A DNA stretch of 47,600 bases, from positions 1 through 47,600 of the forward strand of contig NSIG01000030.1 in assembly GCA_002737275.1 (NCBI GenBank). The letters run 5' to 3'. Position 1 is the stretch's first letter; each line of letters begins with the position of its first letter. This DNA comes from Opitutia bacterium (GTDB lineage: Bacteria > Verrucomicrobiota > Verrucomicrobiia > Opitutales > Opitutaceae). This document shows positions 26,781 through 36,356 of this stretch, one piece after another. Made by a program: the position numbers and the translations under genes. The notes below the pieces were generated by a model. It did no database searches and was not told the origin of the DNA. It worked only from the letters and a program-made list of their open reading frames with translations.

Positions 26781-27689
26781 ATGCCATCCTTCAGTCTGCT
26801 CGTCGCCGCCTTCGCCGCCGCCTTCCTCGGCGCTCACGCTGCGCCCGCGCCTGGCCAATCTACGTTCACCGCCGACCGCTACGTCGAATCGGTCAGCGGC
26901 GATCTGCCGATTGTCCTGACCGCCCCGCACGGCGGCGCCCTCAAACCCGACTCCATCGCCCACCGCAAAGAGGGCGTCCTCGGCGCCGATCTCAATTCCT
27001 TGGAACTCACGCGCGCCCTTGCCGCCGAACTCTTCGTTCGCACCGGCCGTCACCCCGCGATGGTCGCCAGCCATCTCCACCGCTCAAAGCTCGACCCCAA
27101 TCGCGAGATCAAGGCAGCCGCCCAAGGCGATCCGACCGCCGAGTCCGCCTGGCGCGACTTCCACGCCGCCATCCGCGCCGCTCTCGCCACCACCGTCGCG
27201 CGCCACGGCTTCGCGTTCCTCATCGACCTCCACGGCCACGGCCACCCCATCGCCCGCCTCGAACTCGGCTACGCCCTCGACTCCGCTCAACTCAACCGCC
27301 CCGACACTACCTTCGACGCCTCCGGCCTGATCACGCTCAGCACCGTCAGCGATCTCCACGTCCGCTCCGGCCCCGCACTCGCTTCGTCCGCACTCATCCG
27401 CGGCCCGCGCAGCCTCGGCGCGCTCTACCAAGCCGCCGGCCTCCGCGCCATCCCCAGCCCCCAGGAGCCTCAACCCGGCTCCGATCCGTTCTTCGCCGGC
27501 GGCTACATCGTCCGCACCTACGCCGCCGCCCCCGACACGCCGAAAGTCGACGGCCTGCAAATCGAAACCTACCGCGTCGGCGTGCGCGACAATTCCGAAA
27601 ATCGCGCCCGCTTCGCCCGCATCACCGTCGACGTCCTCACCCCATTTCTCCGCGAGCACTACGCCTTCGACCTCGCGGCCAAGAAATAA
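26781..27689 (+). CDS. N-formylglutamate amidohydrolase-like secreted protein
   Basis: LPIVLTAPHGGALKPDSIAHR; ELTRALAAELFVRTGRHPAMVASHLHRSKLDPNRE; FLIDLHGHGH. ATG at 26781. Confidence 0.83.
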   Translation: MPSFSLLVAAFAAAFLGAHAAPAPGQSTFTADRYVESVSGDLPIVLTAPHGGALKPDSIAHRKEGVLGADLNSLELTRALAAELFVRTGRHPAMVASHLHRSKLDPNREIKAAAQGDPTAESAWRDFHAAIRAALATTVARHGFAFLIDLHGHGHPIARLELGYALDSAQLNRPDTTFDASGLITLSTVSDLHVRSGPALASSALIRGPRSLGALYQAAGLRAIPSPQEPQPGSDPFFAGGYIVRTYAAAPDTPKVDGLQIETYRVGVRDNSENRARFARITVDVLTPFLREHYAFDLAAKK

Positions 27690-27721
27690 TCCTCTTCGCC
27701 CGCTTCCCGCCCCGCCGTCTC

Positions 27722-28207
27722 ATGCTCATTCGCTTCACCAAAGGCCCCGTCACCGCCCACACCGATCTGCTCGCCTGCGAGCGACCCGACGGCACCGGCA
27801 CGGCCGCCGCAATGCCCAAACAGGCTATCCTCCCGCACGACGCCTTTCACTTCGTCGTCGAAAAAACCCTCGGCTGGCGCGACGCCTTCTTTGCCGCAAT
27901 CGCCGCCGGCGCGACTATCGCCGACACCACCGCCCGTTTCCATGCGGTCAAAAAATCCCCCGGCCAACCGCCTCGTATCCGCCAGATCGAGACGCTCATC
28001 ACCTGCCTCCAAGCCGAGCAATGGGGCGGCGGCAGCGACCCCGCCGTCTTCATCACAAAGTTTGCCGCCGCCTGCCGCCAAGCGCGCACCCCGCCGCCCC
28101 CGCTCACGCCCGACGACCTCGCCCGCGTGCGTCTCGCCCTCCGCGAATTCGGCGCCGCCTGGCGCCCGCTAAACCCCGGCCAGTCGATCGAACGCCCATT
28201 TCCGTGA
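27722..28207 (+). CDS. Conserved hypothetical protein (~161 aa)
   Basis: MLIRFTKGPVTAHTDLLACERPDGTGTAAAMPKQAILPHDAFHFVVEKTLGW; its stop overlaps the next gene's GTG start. Confidence 0.8.
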   Translation: MLIRFTKGPVTAHTDLLACERPDGTGTAAAMPKQAILPHDAFHFVVEKTLGWRDAFFAAIAAGATIADTTARFHAVKKSPGQPPRIRQIETLITCLQAEQWGGGSDPAVFITKFAAACRQARTPPPPLTPDDLARVRLALREFGAAWRPLNPGQSIERPFP

Positions 28208-29103
28208 CCCCGGTTGTCGACCGACAAGTTCTCCCCGAACCCGTTTGGCTCGCCCGCCAGTCGGCTCACGAAGCCCGCGTCCGCGTGTGGACCGATCCGC
28301 ACCAAGCCCGCGCCTCCCGCGGCGAAAAACATCCGGTTCACGATTTTTTTTTCAGCTACTACGCCTACCGCGCCGCCTGGCTGAAACGCTGGCATCCCGG
28401 CCCCGACGTCGCTCTCACCGGCGAATCCGCCCGCGCCTTTCTCCGCTGGCCCGAGTATCGCGAGATCACCCTGCCCGACGGCACCACCGCCGTCGCCCTC
28501 GAACCCGCCACGCTCCCCGTTCACCGCCGCGTCTTCGTGACGTGGCTCCGCGATTTGCTGCAAACGATGCAGACGCGTCCCCCCTTCTTCGGCTGCTTCG
28601 GTCTTCACGAGTGGGCCATGGTGTATCGGCAAACTCCCGACGAGATCCGCCACAACGCTTACCCGCTCCGCTATCCGCCCGACGCCCTCGCCCGCATCGT
28701 CGAAGCCGCGCCCATCACCTGCACCCATTTCGACGCGTTTCGCTTTTTCACGCCGCCCGCCCGCCCGCTCAATCGGCTCCAGCCCACCCGCGAGACCACG
28801 CCCCAGCACGAGCAACGCGGCTGCCTCCACGCTGGCATGGACCTCTACAAATGGTCGTTTAAACTCGCGCCCTTTACTCCCAGCGAACTCATCGCCGACT
28901 GCTTCGAACTCGCCTGCGCCATCCGGGAAATAGACATGCGCGCCAGCCCCTACGATCTCGCTGCACTCGGCTATCCTCCCATCGCGATCGAAACTCCCGC
29001 CGGCCGCGCCGAATACGAAACCCACCAGCGCGCCTTCACCACCCGCGGCGACCCGCTCCGCGCCCGCCTACTCGCCCTCTGCGAGCGCCTCCTCGCTGAG
29101 TAG
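28204..29103 (+). CDS. Uncharacterised protein (relatives often labelled 3-methyladenine DNA glycosylase)
   Basis: EPVWLARQSAHEARVRVWTDPHQARASRGEKHPVHDFFFSYYAYRAAWLKRWHPGPDVAL. GTG at 28204 overlaps the upstream TGA (GTGA). Confidence 0.75.
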   Translation: MTPVVDRQVLPEPVWLARQSAHEARVRVWTDPHQARASRGEKHPVHDFFFSYYAYRAAWLKRWHPGPDVALTGESARAFLRWPEYREITLPDGTTAVALEPATLPVHRRVFVTWLRDLLQTMQTRPPFFGCFGLHEWAMVYRQTPDEIRHNAYPLRYPPDALARIVEAAPITCTHFDAFRFFTPPARPLNRLQPTRETTPQHEQRGCLHAGMDLYKWSFKLAPFTPSELIADCFELACAIREIDMRASPYDLAALGYPPIAIETPAGRAEYETHQRAFTTRGDPLRARLLALCERLLAE

Positions 29104-29119
29104 CCGAGTTTCGTTCCCC

Positions 29120-29211
29120 GTAGGGCAAGGTCTCCGACCTGCCCTCCAGGTCCCACGCCACGCCGCGCCGCGCCCCGGATCAGACAAGGTAGGTCAGAGA
29201 CGCCGCCCTAC
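29120..29211. repeat. Imperfect inverted repeat GTAGGGC...CCTGCC / GGTAGG...GCCCTAC
   Basis: gtagggcaaggtctccgacctgcc (29120-29143) against ggtaggtcagagacgccgccctac (29188-29211), 24-nt arms with a few mismatches. Confidence 0.85.
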
Positions 29212-29254
29212 TTTCGAACGTCACCCACCTACCCTCCCCGTCCCGTGCGGCCTC

Positions 29255-30370
29255 TCACCCCCGCGGCCTCGCCGCCCCCGGCAGAATCTCCCGCACCACG
29301 TCCGCCAGTTGCTTCGCTGTCGGCAGCTTCCCCTTAAATTCCTCCGGCAGCTTCGACTGCATCCGATACTCCGCGACGCCGATGGGATTCCCCTTCGATT
29401 TTAGCGCGAACTCCACCTCCACGTCGTCCTTCTCCGCGCACAAAATGATCCCGATCGACGGCCGGTCATCCGGCGCCCATTATTTTTCGTTCAGCAGGTT
29501 CAGATAAAAATCCATCTTCCCAGCAAACTCCGGCTCGAACGCGACCACCTTCAGATCGAACGCGACGAGCGCCTTCAAGAAGCGGTGATAAAACAGCAGG
29601 TCCACGAAGTATTTCTTCGCTCCCAGCGAGAGCCGGTATTGCCGGCCGACGAAGCAAAATCCGTAGCCGAGCTCCAAGATAAACTGCTGCAACCGCCCGA
29701 TCAGCCGCTCCTCCAGTTCCCTCTCCTTCGTTGGCCGCGCGATGCCGAGGAATTCCAGATTGTGGCGGCTTTTGAGCATCTCATCCGCCTGCTCCGCGAA
29801 ATGCTCCGGCAACGCCGACGCGAAATTGTGTGTCTTCTTCTCCGCTTTGGACCGCTCGTAAGCCTGCGCCTTGATCTGGTTGAGCAACACCGCCCGGCTC
29901 CACCCAAACTTCGCCGTGGCCTTCAGGTAATAGAGGCGCGGTGCGGGCTCGGTGAGCTTGTTGAGAATCTCCACATGATGTCCCCAAGGAATGGCGGACG
30001 CCAATTCTCGCACAGCTTGTGCGAGAATTACCTCGCTCCCGGCGATGCCTCCAGATTCTCGCACAAACTGTGCGAGAAAGTCTCGCGTGTTGAGAGTTTG
30101 GAACATCTGTCGCATCCGCCAGATGTTCGAAATCGAAAGGCCCCGCAAATCCGGAAACTCCGCCCGCAAATCCGCGGACAGCCGCTCCACCACCTATTCA
30201 CCCCAGCCTACCGCCGCCTACTTCTCCACGATCCCGCGCCCAATTTCCCAATACAGCATCACCAGTTCCCGGTTCACCGCGCGACCCGCGCTCAACCGCG
30301 CCGATTGGATGCGCCCCTTCACTTCGGTCAAAAACGCGGAGTAATCGGGGACGAGCACGACGGGTTTCAT
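29255..30370 (-). pseudogene. DUF1016/YhcG-type PDDEXK nuclease domain protein with three in-frame stops
   Basis: ORFs 30218..30463, 29480..30193 and 29255..29443 are all in one frame. Joined: ...YWEIGRGIVEK*AAVGWGE*VVERLSADLRAEFPDL...YFVDLLFYHRFLKALVAFDLKV...MDFYLNLLNEK*WAPDDRPSIGIILCAEKDDVEVEF... Stops at 30220..30218 (TAG), 30196..30194 (TAG), 29482..29480 (TAA). Confidence 0.88.
30003..30078. repeat. Two palindromes (AATTCTCGCACA-GCT-TGTGCGAGAATT and TTCTCGCACA-AAC-TGTGCGAGAA), 51 bp apart
   Basis: 30003-30029 has 12-bp stems and a 3-nt loop. 30056-30078 has 10-bp stems and a 3-nt loop. Confidence 0.9.
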
Positions 30371-30479
30371 GGTTCCAAAATTGACTCCGGCGATCAGCTC
30401 CGTCGAACCGTTCTTCAGCTTTTGCGCCGCCCTTACCTTCCGCTCCGCTCCCGCTCTCTGCACTCCCTCTCCTTTCCAA

Positions 30480-32135
30480 ATGATTCCCCTCCTTCACCTC
30501 CGCCCTCTCGCCCTCACCACCGTTGCTGCTCTCTCGCTCTTTACCGCTCCCGCCTACGCCGACGACCCCGCCGCCCTCGCCGAGCGCCGCGTCCGCGCCC
30601 ACGTGACCTTCCTCGCCGACGATCTCCTCGAGGGCCGCGAAACCGGCACCCGCGGCCATGGCCTCGCGATGAACTACGTCGCCGCCCAGTTCATGCGCCT
30701 CGGCCTCGAACCCGTCGGCGCATCCGGCTACCAACAGCCCCTCGCGCTCCGCCAATCACGCCTCGATATCGACGCGGGCAAATTCGTTATCCGTCGCGCC
30801 GGCAGCCCCGACATCACCCTCGCCCCGATCAACGATATGATCGCCCGCCCCGCCGCCGGCGCCGCCGCGAGCGAGCTCACCGCTCCCGCCGTCTTCGTCG
30901 GCTTTGCGATTCATGCCCCCGATTTCAACTACTCCGATTTTGCCGCCGGCATCGATATTCGTGGCAAGATCGCCGTCGTCCTCGCCGGCTCGCCCAAAAG
31001 CCTGCCCGCCACCGCCAAGGCCCACTACTCCCGCGAGAAAACCGCCGAGCTCGTCCGGCGCGGTGCCGTCGGCATCGTTTCCATCCTCACCCCCGCCGAG
31101 GAGAAACGCGCCCCGTGGGCCTTCACCGTCAACGCCGCACGCTTCGCCTCGATGCGCTTGATCAACTCCGACGGCTCCCTCCACGAAGCTTACCCCGAGC
31201 TCCGCGCCACCGCCTCCGTGATCCGCATCGCCGCCGCAGCCCTCTTCCCGGCCGGAACGCGTCCGCTCGCCGAGGTCTTTGCCGCCTCCGAACGCAGCGA
31301 GCCCCAGGCCTTCGCCCTCAACGTCGAACTCACCCTCGGCGGCCGCGCCACGGTCTCCGATATCACCAGTGCCAACGTCCTCGGTTGGCTCCCCGGCGCC
31401 GACCCCGCCCTCGCCGGCGAGCCCATCGTCGTCACTGCGCACCTCGACCACCTCGGCATCGGCCCACCGATCAACGGCGACTCCATTTATAACGGCGCCC
31501 TCGACAACGCCCTCGGCACCGCCGCCCTCATCGACGCCGCCGAGCAACTCGTCGCGGGCCAGCGCCTGCAACGCCCCGTGCTTTTCGCCGCGCTCACCGC
31601 CGAGGAGAAAGGCCTCCTCGGTGCGACCCACCTCGTGAGGCATCCGCCCGCGCGCGTCCGCCGTTTCTCCGCCAACCTCAACTTCGATATGCCGGTCATC
31701 CTCGCCCCCGTCCGCGACGTCATCGGCATCGGCGCCGAGCACACTTCCCTCGGCAATTCCCTCGCCGCCGTCGCCGGCAAACTCAACGTCACCGTCAGCC
31801 CCGACCCCACGCCCGACGAGGTCGTCTTTGTCCGCAGCGACCAATACCCCTTCGTCCGCGCCGGCGTCCCCGCCCTGTTCATGAAAGCCGGCCAGAGCGG
31901 CCTAGATCCCAAGCAAGACCTCGCCGCCCTCGAGGCCGATTTCCGCAAAACCCACTACCACAAGCCCAGCGACGACCTCACCCGCCCGATCCACTGGCCC
32001 TCCGCCGGGACCTTCGCGGTGCTCACCGCCGACCTCATCCGCTCCGTCGCCAACGACCCCGTCGCCCCCGCTTGGAAACCTGGCGACTTCTTCGGTAGCC
32101 GCTTCGGACCCGGAAAAGACGCCGCCAAACCCTGA
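30480..32135 (+). CDS. M28 family metallopeptidase, secreted
   Basis: Signal peptide; VTAHLDHLGIG, YNGALDNALGTAALIDAAEQL, FAALTAEEKGLLGATHLV, DQYPFVRAGVPALF. ATG at 30480. Confidence 0.93.
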   Translation: MIPLLHLRPLALTTVAALSLFTAPAYADDPAALAERRVRAHVTFLADDLLEGRETGTRGHGLAMNYVAAQFMRLGLEPVGASGYQQPLALRQSRLDIDAGKFVIRRAGSPDITLAPINDMIARPAAGAAASELTAPAVFVGFAIHAPDFNYSDFAAGIDIRGKIAVVLAGSPKSLPATAKAHYSREKTAELVRRGAVGIVSILTPAEEKRAPWAFTVNAARFASMRLINSDGSLHEAYPELRATASVIRIAAAALFPAGTRPLAEVFAASERSEPQAFALNVELTLGGRATVSDITSANVLGWLPGADPALAGEPIVVTAHLDHLGIGPPINGDSIYNGALDNALGTAALIDAAEQLVAGQRLQRPVLFAALTAEEKGLLGATHLVRHPPARVRRFSANLNFDMPVILAPVRDVIGIGAEHTSLGNSLAAVAGKLNVTVSPDPTPDEVVFVRSDQYPFVRAGVPALFMKAGQSGLDPKQDLAALEADFRKTHYHKPSDDLTRPIHWPSAGTFAVLTADLIRSVANDPVAPAWKPGDFFGSRFGPGKDAAKP

Positions 32136-32203
32136 GCCGCACCCCGCTCACTTTTCTTTTCGCCCATCTTGCTGAACGACCACCCGCCGCCAGACTGTTT
32201 TTC

Positions 32204-32932
32204 ATGAAATCTCTGCCCATGCTTTGCCGCTTCACCCTTCTGCTCGCGCTCGCCGTCGCTCCGATCCAAGCCGCCCCCGCCGCCGCCGGCGTGATTTCCG
32301 GCAAAGTCGTCGAGACCATGAACGCCGCCAGCTACACCTACGTGCTCATCGACACCGGCACGAAAAAATCCTGGGCCGCCGCGCCGCAGTTCGCCGTGAA
32401 AGTCGGGGACACCGTCGCGATCGCTGACGCGATGCCGATGCAAAACTACCAAAGCAAGACCCTCAACCGCACCTTCGACGTCGTCTATTTTACCGGCAAC
32501 ATTTCGGTCAACGGCGCCCCCGCCGCCCCTTCCACCACCGCCCCGATCCCCGCGCCCACGACGGCGACCCTACCATCCGGGCGCTCGACGATGCCGGCGA
32601 AGACCGCGCCCGATCTCACCGGCATCAAGCGCGCCGAAAACGGTCAAACCGTCGCCGAAGTCATCACCGGCAAAACGAAGTTCGCCGGCAAACCCGTCGC
32701 CATCCGCGCGCGCGTCGTGAAATACAATGCCCAGATTCTCGGCAAAAACTGGCTGCACATCCAAGACGGCTCCGGCGCCCCCGGCACCAACGACCTTACC
32801 GTCACCACCGCCGTCACGGTCAAAGTCGGCGACCTCGTGCTCGTGACCGGCAAGCTCGGCATCGACCGCGATTTTGGCAGCGGCTACAAATACCCGCTCA
32901 TCATCGAAGACGCGTCCGTCGTCGTGCAGTAG
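32204..32932 (+). CDS. OB-fold nucleotide-binding-like secreted protein
   Basis: Signal peptide; GVISGKVVETMNAASYTYVLIDTGTKKSWAAAPQF; ARVVKYNAQILGKNWLHIQDGSGAPGTNDLTVTT. Confidence 0.8.
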   Translation: MKSLPMLCRFTLLLALAVAPIQAAPAAAGVISGKVVETMNAASYTYVLIDTGTKKSWAAAPQFAVKVGDTVAIADAMPMQNYQSKTLNRTFDVVYFTGNISVNGAPAAPSTTAPIPAPTTATLPSGRSTMPAKTAPDLTGIKRAENGQTVAEVITGKTKFAGKPVAIRARVVKYNAQILGKNWLHIQDGSGAPGTNDLTVTTAVTVKVGDLVLVTGKLGIDRDFGSGYKYPLIIEDASVVVQ

Positions 32933-33147
32933 GCCCGACGCCCAAACCTGCTCGGGCGATCAAGGCGGGGCTGGCTTTCCGATCCGGCCTTGGTCCACCC
33001 CGGCCGCCATCGCCGGCCTCATCCCCGGCTGGCTCACCGATGAAGTAAATCGCGGCGCTCCAATCTAACGTTTGATTATCAATAGCGGTTGGAATTAAGG
33101 CTCCTACGCATCCATTCCCCAAAAAACCGAGTTTTTTAACCACAACT

Positions 33148-34827
33148 ATGATCAGCAAAATTCGGTTCGTTTTTTTCCTAGCTGCCGCGTCGTCCTTTGC
33201 GCAGCAAAGCTACGACCTTGTGATTTACGGCGGTAGCGCCGCCGGTGTTACAACCGCCGTTGCAGGCGCGCGCCAAGGGCTCAAAACCCTCCTGCTTGAG
33301 CCGCGCGACCATGTCGGCGGACTCGTCAGCGGCGGACTCTCCGGCACTGATACAGGGAAGCGGGAAGTGATCGGCGGACTCGCCCTCGAATTCTATTTTC
33401 GCGCCGGCCGCCACTACGCCCTCAACCGCCATCATCAGGAACTCGCCTGGATGCCCGAACCCAAGGTCGCCGAAGCCATCTTCCGCGAGATGCTAGAAGA
33501 GGCCGGCGTCACCCTACTCGAGCGCCACCGCCTCCGCGAGAAAACTGGCGTGCGCAAAGAAGGGACCCGGATCATCGAAATCACCACCGAGAATGGCATC
33601 CGCTTTCAGGGGAAAATTTTCGTGGATACCTCGTATGAAGGCGACCTGATGGCGCAATCAAAGGTCAACTATACCACCGGCCGCGAAAGCACCGCGCAGT
33701 ACGGCGAGAGCCTTGCCGGCGTGCGCGCCCTCACCCCCAGCCACCAGTTTGCCGTTGAGATCCCTGCACGCACAGCGGACGGCACGCTCCTGCCAGAAGT
33801 CTCCGGAGCGCCACGCGGAGAACCCGGCACCGCCGACCAGCGGATTCAGGCGTACAACTTCCGCGTCGTCGCCACCAATGTTGCGGCTAACCGGGTCCCT
33901 TGGCCCAAGCCCGACAACTACGACGTCAAGCGCTATGAACTGCTGGCTATCTACCTCACGAAGATGACCCCTTACTTGGGCCGACCGCTCGATATTAACG
34001 AGATCAACCTCCTCCGCGTCATCCCCAACGGCAAAGCCGATTGGAATAACCGGGGCGGATTCTCCAGCGACTATATCGGCAAGAACTACGATTATCCGGA
34101 CGGCGACTACGCCACCCGCGCCCGCATCTGGCGAGACCACGAGGACTACCAAAAGGGCTTTTACTGGTTCTTGGCCAATGATCCCCGCGTGCCGAAGGAA
34201 CTCCAGGCGCAGGTGCGCGAATGGGGACTGCCGAAGGATGAATTCGTCGATACCGGCCACTGGCCCCACCAGTTGTATATCCGCGAGGCGCGCCGCATGG
34301 TCGGACCATTCGTCGCCACGCAAAAAGACCTGCAAACCGACCTCGTAAAGCCCGACGCCATCGCCATGGGCAGCTACGGCGCGGACTCGCACAACGTGCA
34401 ACGCTTCGTCAACGACCGCGGATTTGTCGAAAACGAGGGCGACTTCCAGGTCTCAGCTTCGGTGAACCCGTACCACATCGCTTACCGCGTTCTCACCCCC
34501 CAGCGCGAGGAGATCACCAACTTGCTGGTGCCGGTTTGCTTCTCGGCCACCCACGCGGCCTATTCTTCGATGCGCATGGAGCCCCAATACATGATGCTCG
34601 GACATGCCGCGGGCATCGCCGCGCAGCTGGCAATCCGCGCTCACGCGCCGGTGCAAGACGTCAATATCGAAGATCTGCAGCGCCAGCTCAAGGCTGAGGG
34701 CGCCATCTTTCAGTACGGAACAGAGTTTCAAGCCCAAGCGCTCACGATTCTCCGCCGCCGCTTCGCCGAACCTCCGCGTCAAGGCCCTCTACCGTGGGGA
34801 TATCCCGAGAAACGCTCAGCAAAGTGA
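33148..34827 (+). CDS. FAD-dependent oxidoreductase, secreted
   Basis: Signal peptide; YDLVIYGGSAAGVTTAVAGARQGLKTLLLEPRDHVGGLVSGGLSGTD; FVDTSYEGDLMAQSKVNYTTGRES. Confidence 0.93.
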   Translation: MISKIRFVFFLAAASSFAQQSYDLVIYGGSAAGVTTAVAGARQGLKTLLLEPRDHVGGLVSGGLSGTDTGKREVIGGLALEFYFRAGRHYALNRHHQELAWMPEPKVAEAIFREMLEEAGVTLLERHRLREKTGVRKEGTRIIEITTENGIRFQGKIFVDTSYEGDLMAQSKVNYTTGRESTAQYGESLAGVRALTPSHQFAVEIPARTADGTLLPEVSGAPRGEPGTADQRIQAYNFRVVATNVAANRVPWPKPDNYDVKRYELLAIYLTKMTPYLGRPLDINEINLLRVIPNGKADWNNRGGFSSDYIGKNYDYPDGDYATRARIWRDHEDYQKGFYWFLANDPRVPKELQAQVREWGLPKDEFVDTGHWPHQLYIREARRMVGPFVATQKDLQTDLVKPDAIAMGSYGADSHNVQRFVNDRGFVENEGDFQVSASVNPYHIAYRVLTPQREEITNLLVPVCFSATHAAYSSMRMEPQYMMLGHAAGIAAQLAIRAHAPVQDVNIEDLQRQLKAEGAIFQYGTEFQAQALTILRRRFAEPPRQGPLPWGYPEKRSAK

Positions 34828-35242
34828 TTTTGTCTGCGGCCACGCGGCGGATCGACGCCGTAGCTACAATGCGGGCGACGCCTTCATCGGCCAAAGTGTC
34901 GACCTGAAACGAGCGGTCGCCACCCGCTCGGAACTGCCCGTTACCAAAGTCCTCTCGGCCATCTCGCCTTCGACGCCAAGGGCGGCCGCCTCAACCCCGC
35001 TGCCGCCGGCATTCCCCGCGCCTCCCTCACCACCGGCCCAATCCGCCGCCCCGCCGGTTCTCCCACGCGATCGCCCGCCCGCGCGCCCGTGCCGGCAGCG
35101 CGAGCGGCACCAGCACCAGCCATCGGATCAGGCCCCGTCTCGTCATGAGCGTGCTGGACTCCGTTTCCACCCGTAGCGCAAAAGCCAATAAGCGCGACGC
35201 CCCAGCATTGCCTCGCGTTCCGCCGCGCCTGAACCTGTCCCC

Positions 35243-36304
35243 ATGGCGACCATCGTGACGCGAAAGAAACCTTCGTTCCCCATCGGCCCCGATCTCCTCG
35301 GCTATCTCCGGCGCTACAAACGCGAACGCGATCTCTCCGTCACCTACGAACGCCTCCGCAGCTTTCGCGAGGGCATTGCTCTGACCGACGAAAAGGGGCG
35401 GCCCACGCTTTGGGAAACGGTCATCTACGACTCCACCGAGATGCGCGAACTCAACGACGCGCTGAAACAGGTCTACGCCCTCCTGAAAGTCGACGGCGAC
35501 CTCTCCGTGATGAAGCACCTCTACGTCGATCGCATCGACTTCTGCACGTTCGGAAACTCCACTCCGTTCCGCATCCGGATCGTCAACGCCTACAACGACA
35601 ATCAGGACTACTTCTACGTAAAAAAAGCGGACGCCTCGCGCATCTACGGCCTCGAGCTCGAACATCTGCTCTCCCCGAACCGCATCAACTACATCACCCA
35701 CGGCTCCACGCTCATCGAGGAGCACATCATCGGACTCCCCGGCGACGCATTTATCGAGCGCTGGCTCAACCGCCCCGACCTTCGCCCTATCCGCATCGCC
35801 AAGGAGCTCGTGAAGTTCAACGAGCGCTGCTTCATCCGCCTGCTCGGCGACATGCGTTCGTATAACTTTGTCGTCTTGCTCACGCCCGACTTCGACGACT
35901 GGCAGGTCCGGATCCGCGCCATGGATTTCGACCAGCAGAGCTACAACGGTCGCAAGAATTTCTACCTCCCACAGTTTTTTCCAGAGAACACGCCGCTCGC
36001 GCTGTTTTGCACCCAGCACATCCGCCCCGAAACCGCCCAACAATACGTCCGCGAAGAACACACCCTTATTCTACAACGCGCCGGCCTCGCCGCCGAGCGC
36101 CTGAGCTTGCTGCTGCACGACATGGCCCGCGATCCCATCGCCCCGATCGAGAAGGTCCACGCCCTCCGCGCCGGCCTCGCGGAACACTTTGGCCGCGACG
36201 CCTACCTGCGCTGCGAATCGATGGGCGCCCTCATCCGTGAAAATCTCGAATCCATCCGCCGCAGCGTCGGCCGCCCCATCGTCGCCGAACTCGTCCCCGA
36301 GTAG
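35243..36304 (+). CDS. Uncharacterised conserved protein (~353 aa)
   Basis: Uninterrupted ORF with protein-like composition: IDFCTFGNSTPFRIRIVNAYNDNQDYFYVKKADASRIYGLELEHLLSPNRINYI...VRIRAMDFDQQSYNGRKNFYLPQFF. Confidence 0.85.
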   Translation: MATIVTRKKPSFPIGPDLLGYLRRYKRERDLSVTYERLRSFREGIALTDEKGRPTLWETVIYDSTEMRELNDALKQVYALLKVDGDLSVMKHLYVDRIDFCTFGNSTPFRIRIVNAYNDNQDYFYVKKADASRIYGLELEHLLSPNRINYITHGSTLIEEHIIGLPGDAFIERWLNRPDLRPIRIAKELVKFNERCFIRLLGDMRSYNFVVLLTPDFDDWQVRIRAMDFDQQSYNGRKNFYLPQFFPENTPLALFCTQHIRPETAQQYVREEHTLILQRAGLAAERLSLLLHDMARDPIAPIEKVHALRAGLAEHFGRDAYLRCESMGALIRENLESIRRSVGRPIVAELVPE

Positions 36305-36356
36305 GCTCCGGCGTGTAGGGCCAGTCGCCGAAACCCGCGTCCGAATCTTAGCCCTA

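Noticed and set aside
27847-29025. 392-aa minus-strand ORF opposite the uncharacterised gene pair
   Set aside because: Shadow ORF; the plus-strand genes have coupled start/stop and better composition.
2815-30370. TAG recoded as an amino acid (Hsp20 and DUF1016 ambers)
   Set aside because: TAG acts as the ordinary final stop of several intact genes (28204..29103, 32204..32932, 35243..36304), and other disruptions use TAA, TGA or frameshifts. Nonsense decay is simpler.
30756-31844. 362-aa minus-strand ORF opposite the M28 peptidase
   Set aside because: Gly/Asp/Glu-biased shadow translation with no motif.
33112-33140. aaaaaaccgagtttttt hairpin upstream of the FAD oxidoreductase
   Set aside because: Only a 6-bp A/T stem; too weak to call a terminator or riboswitch.
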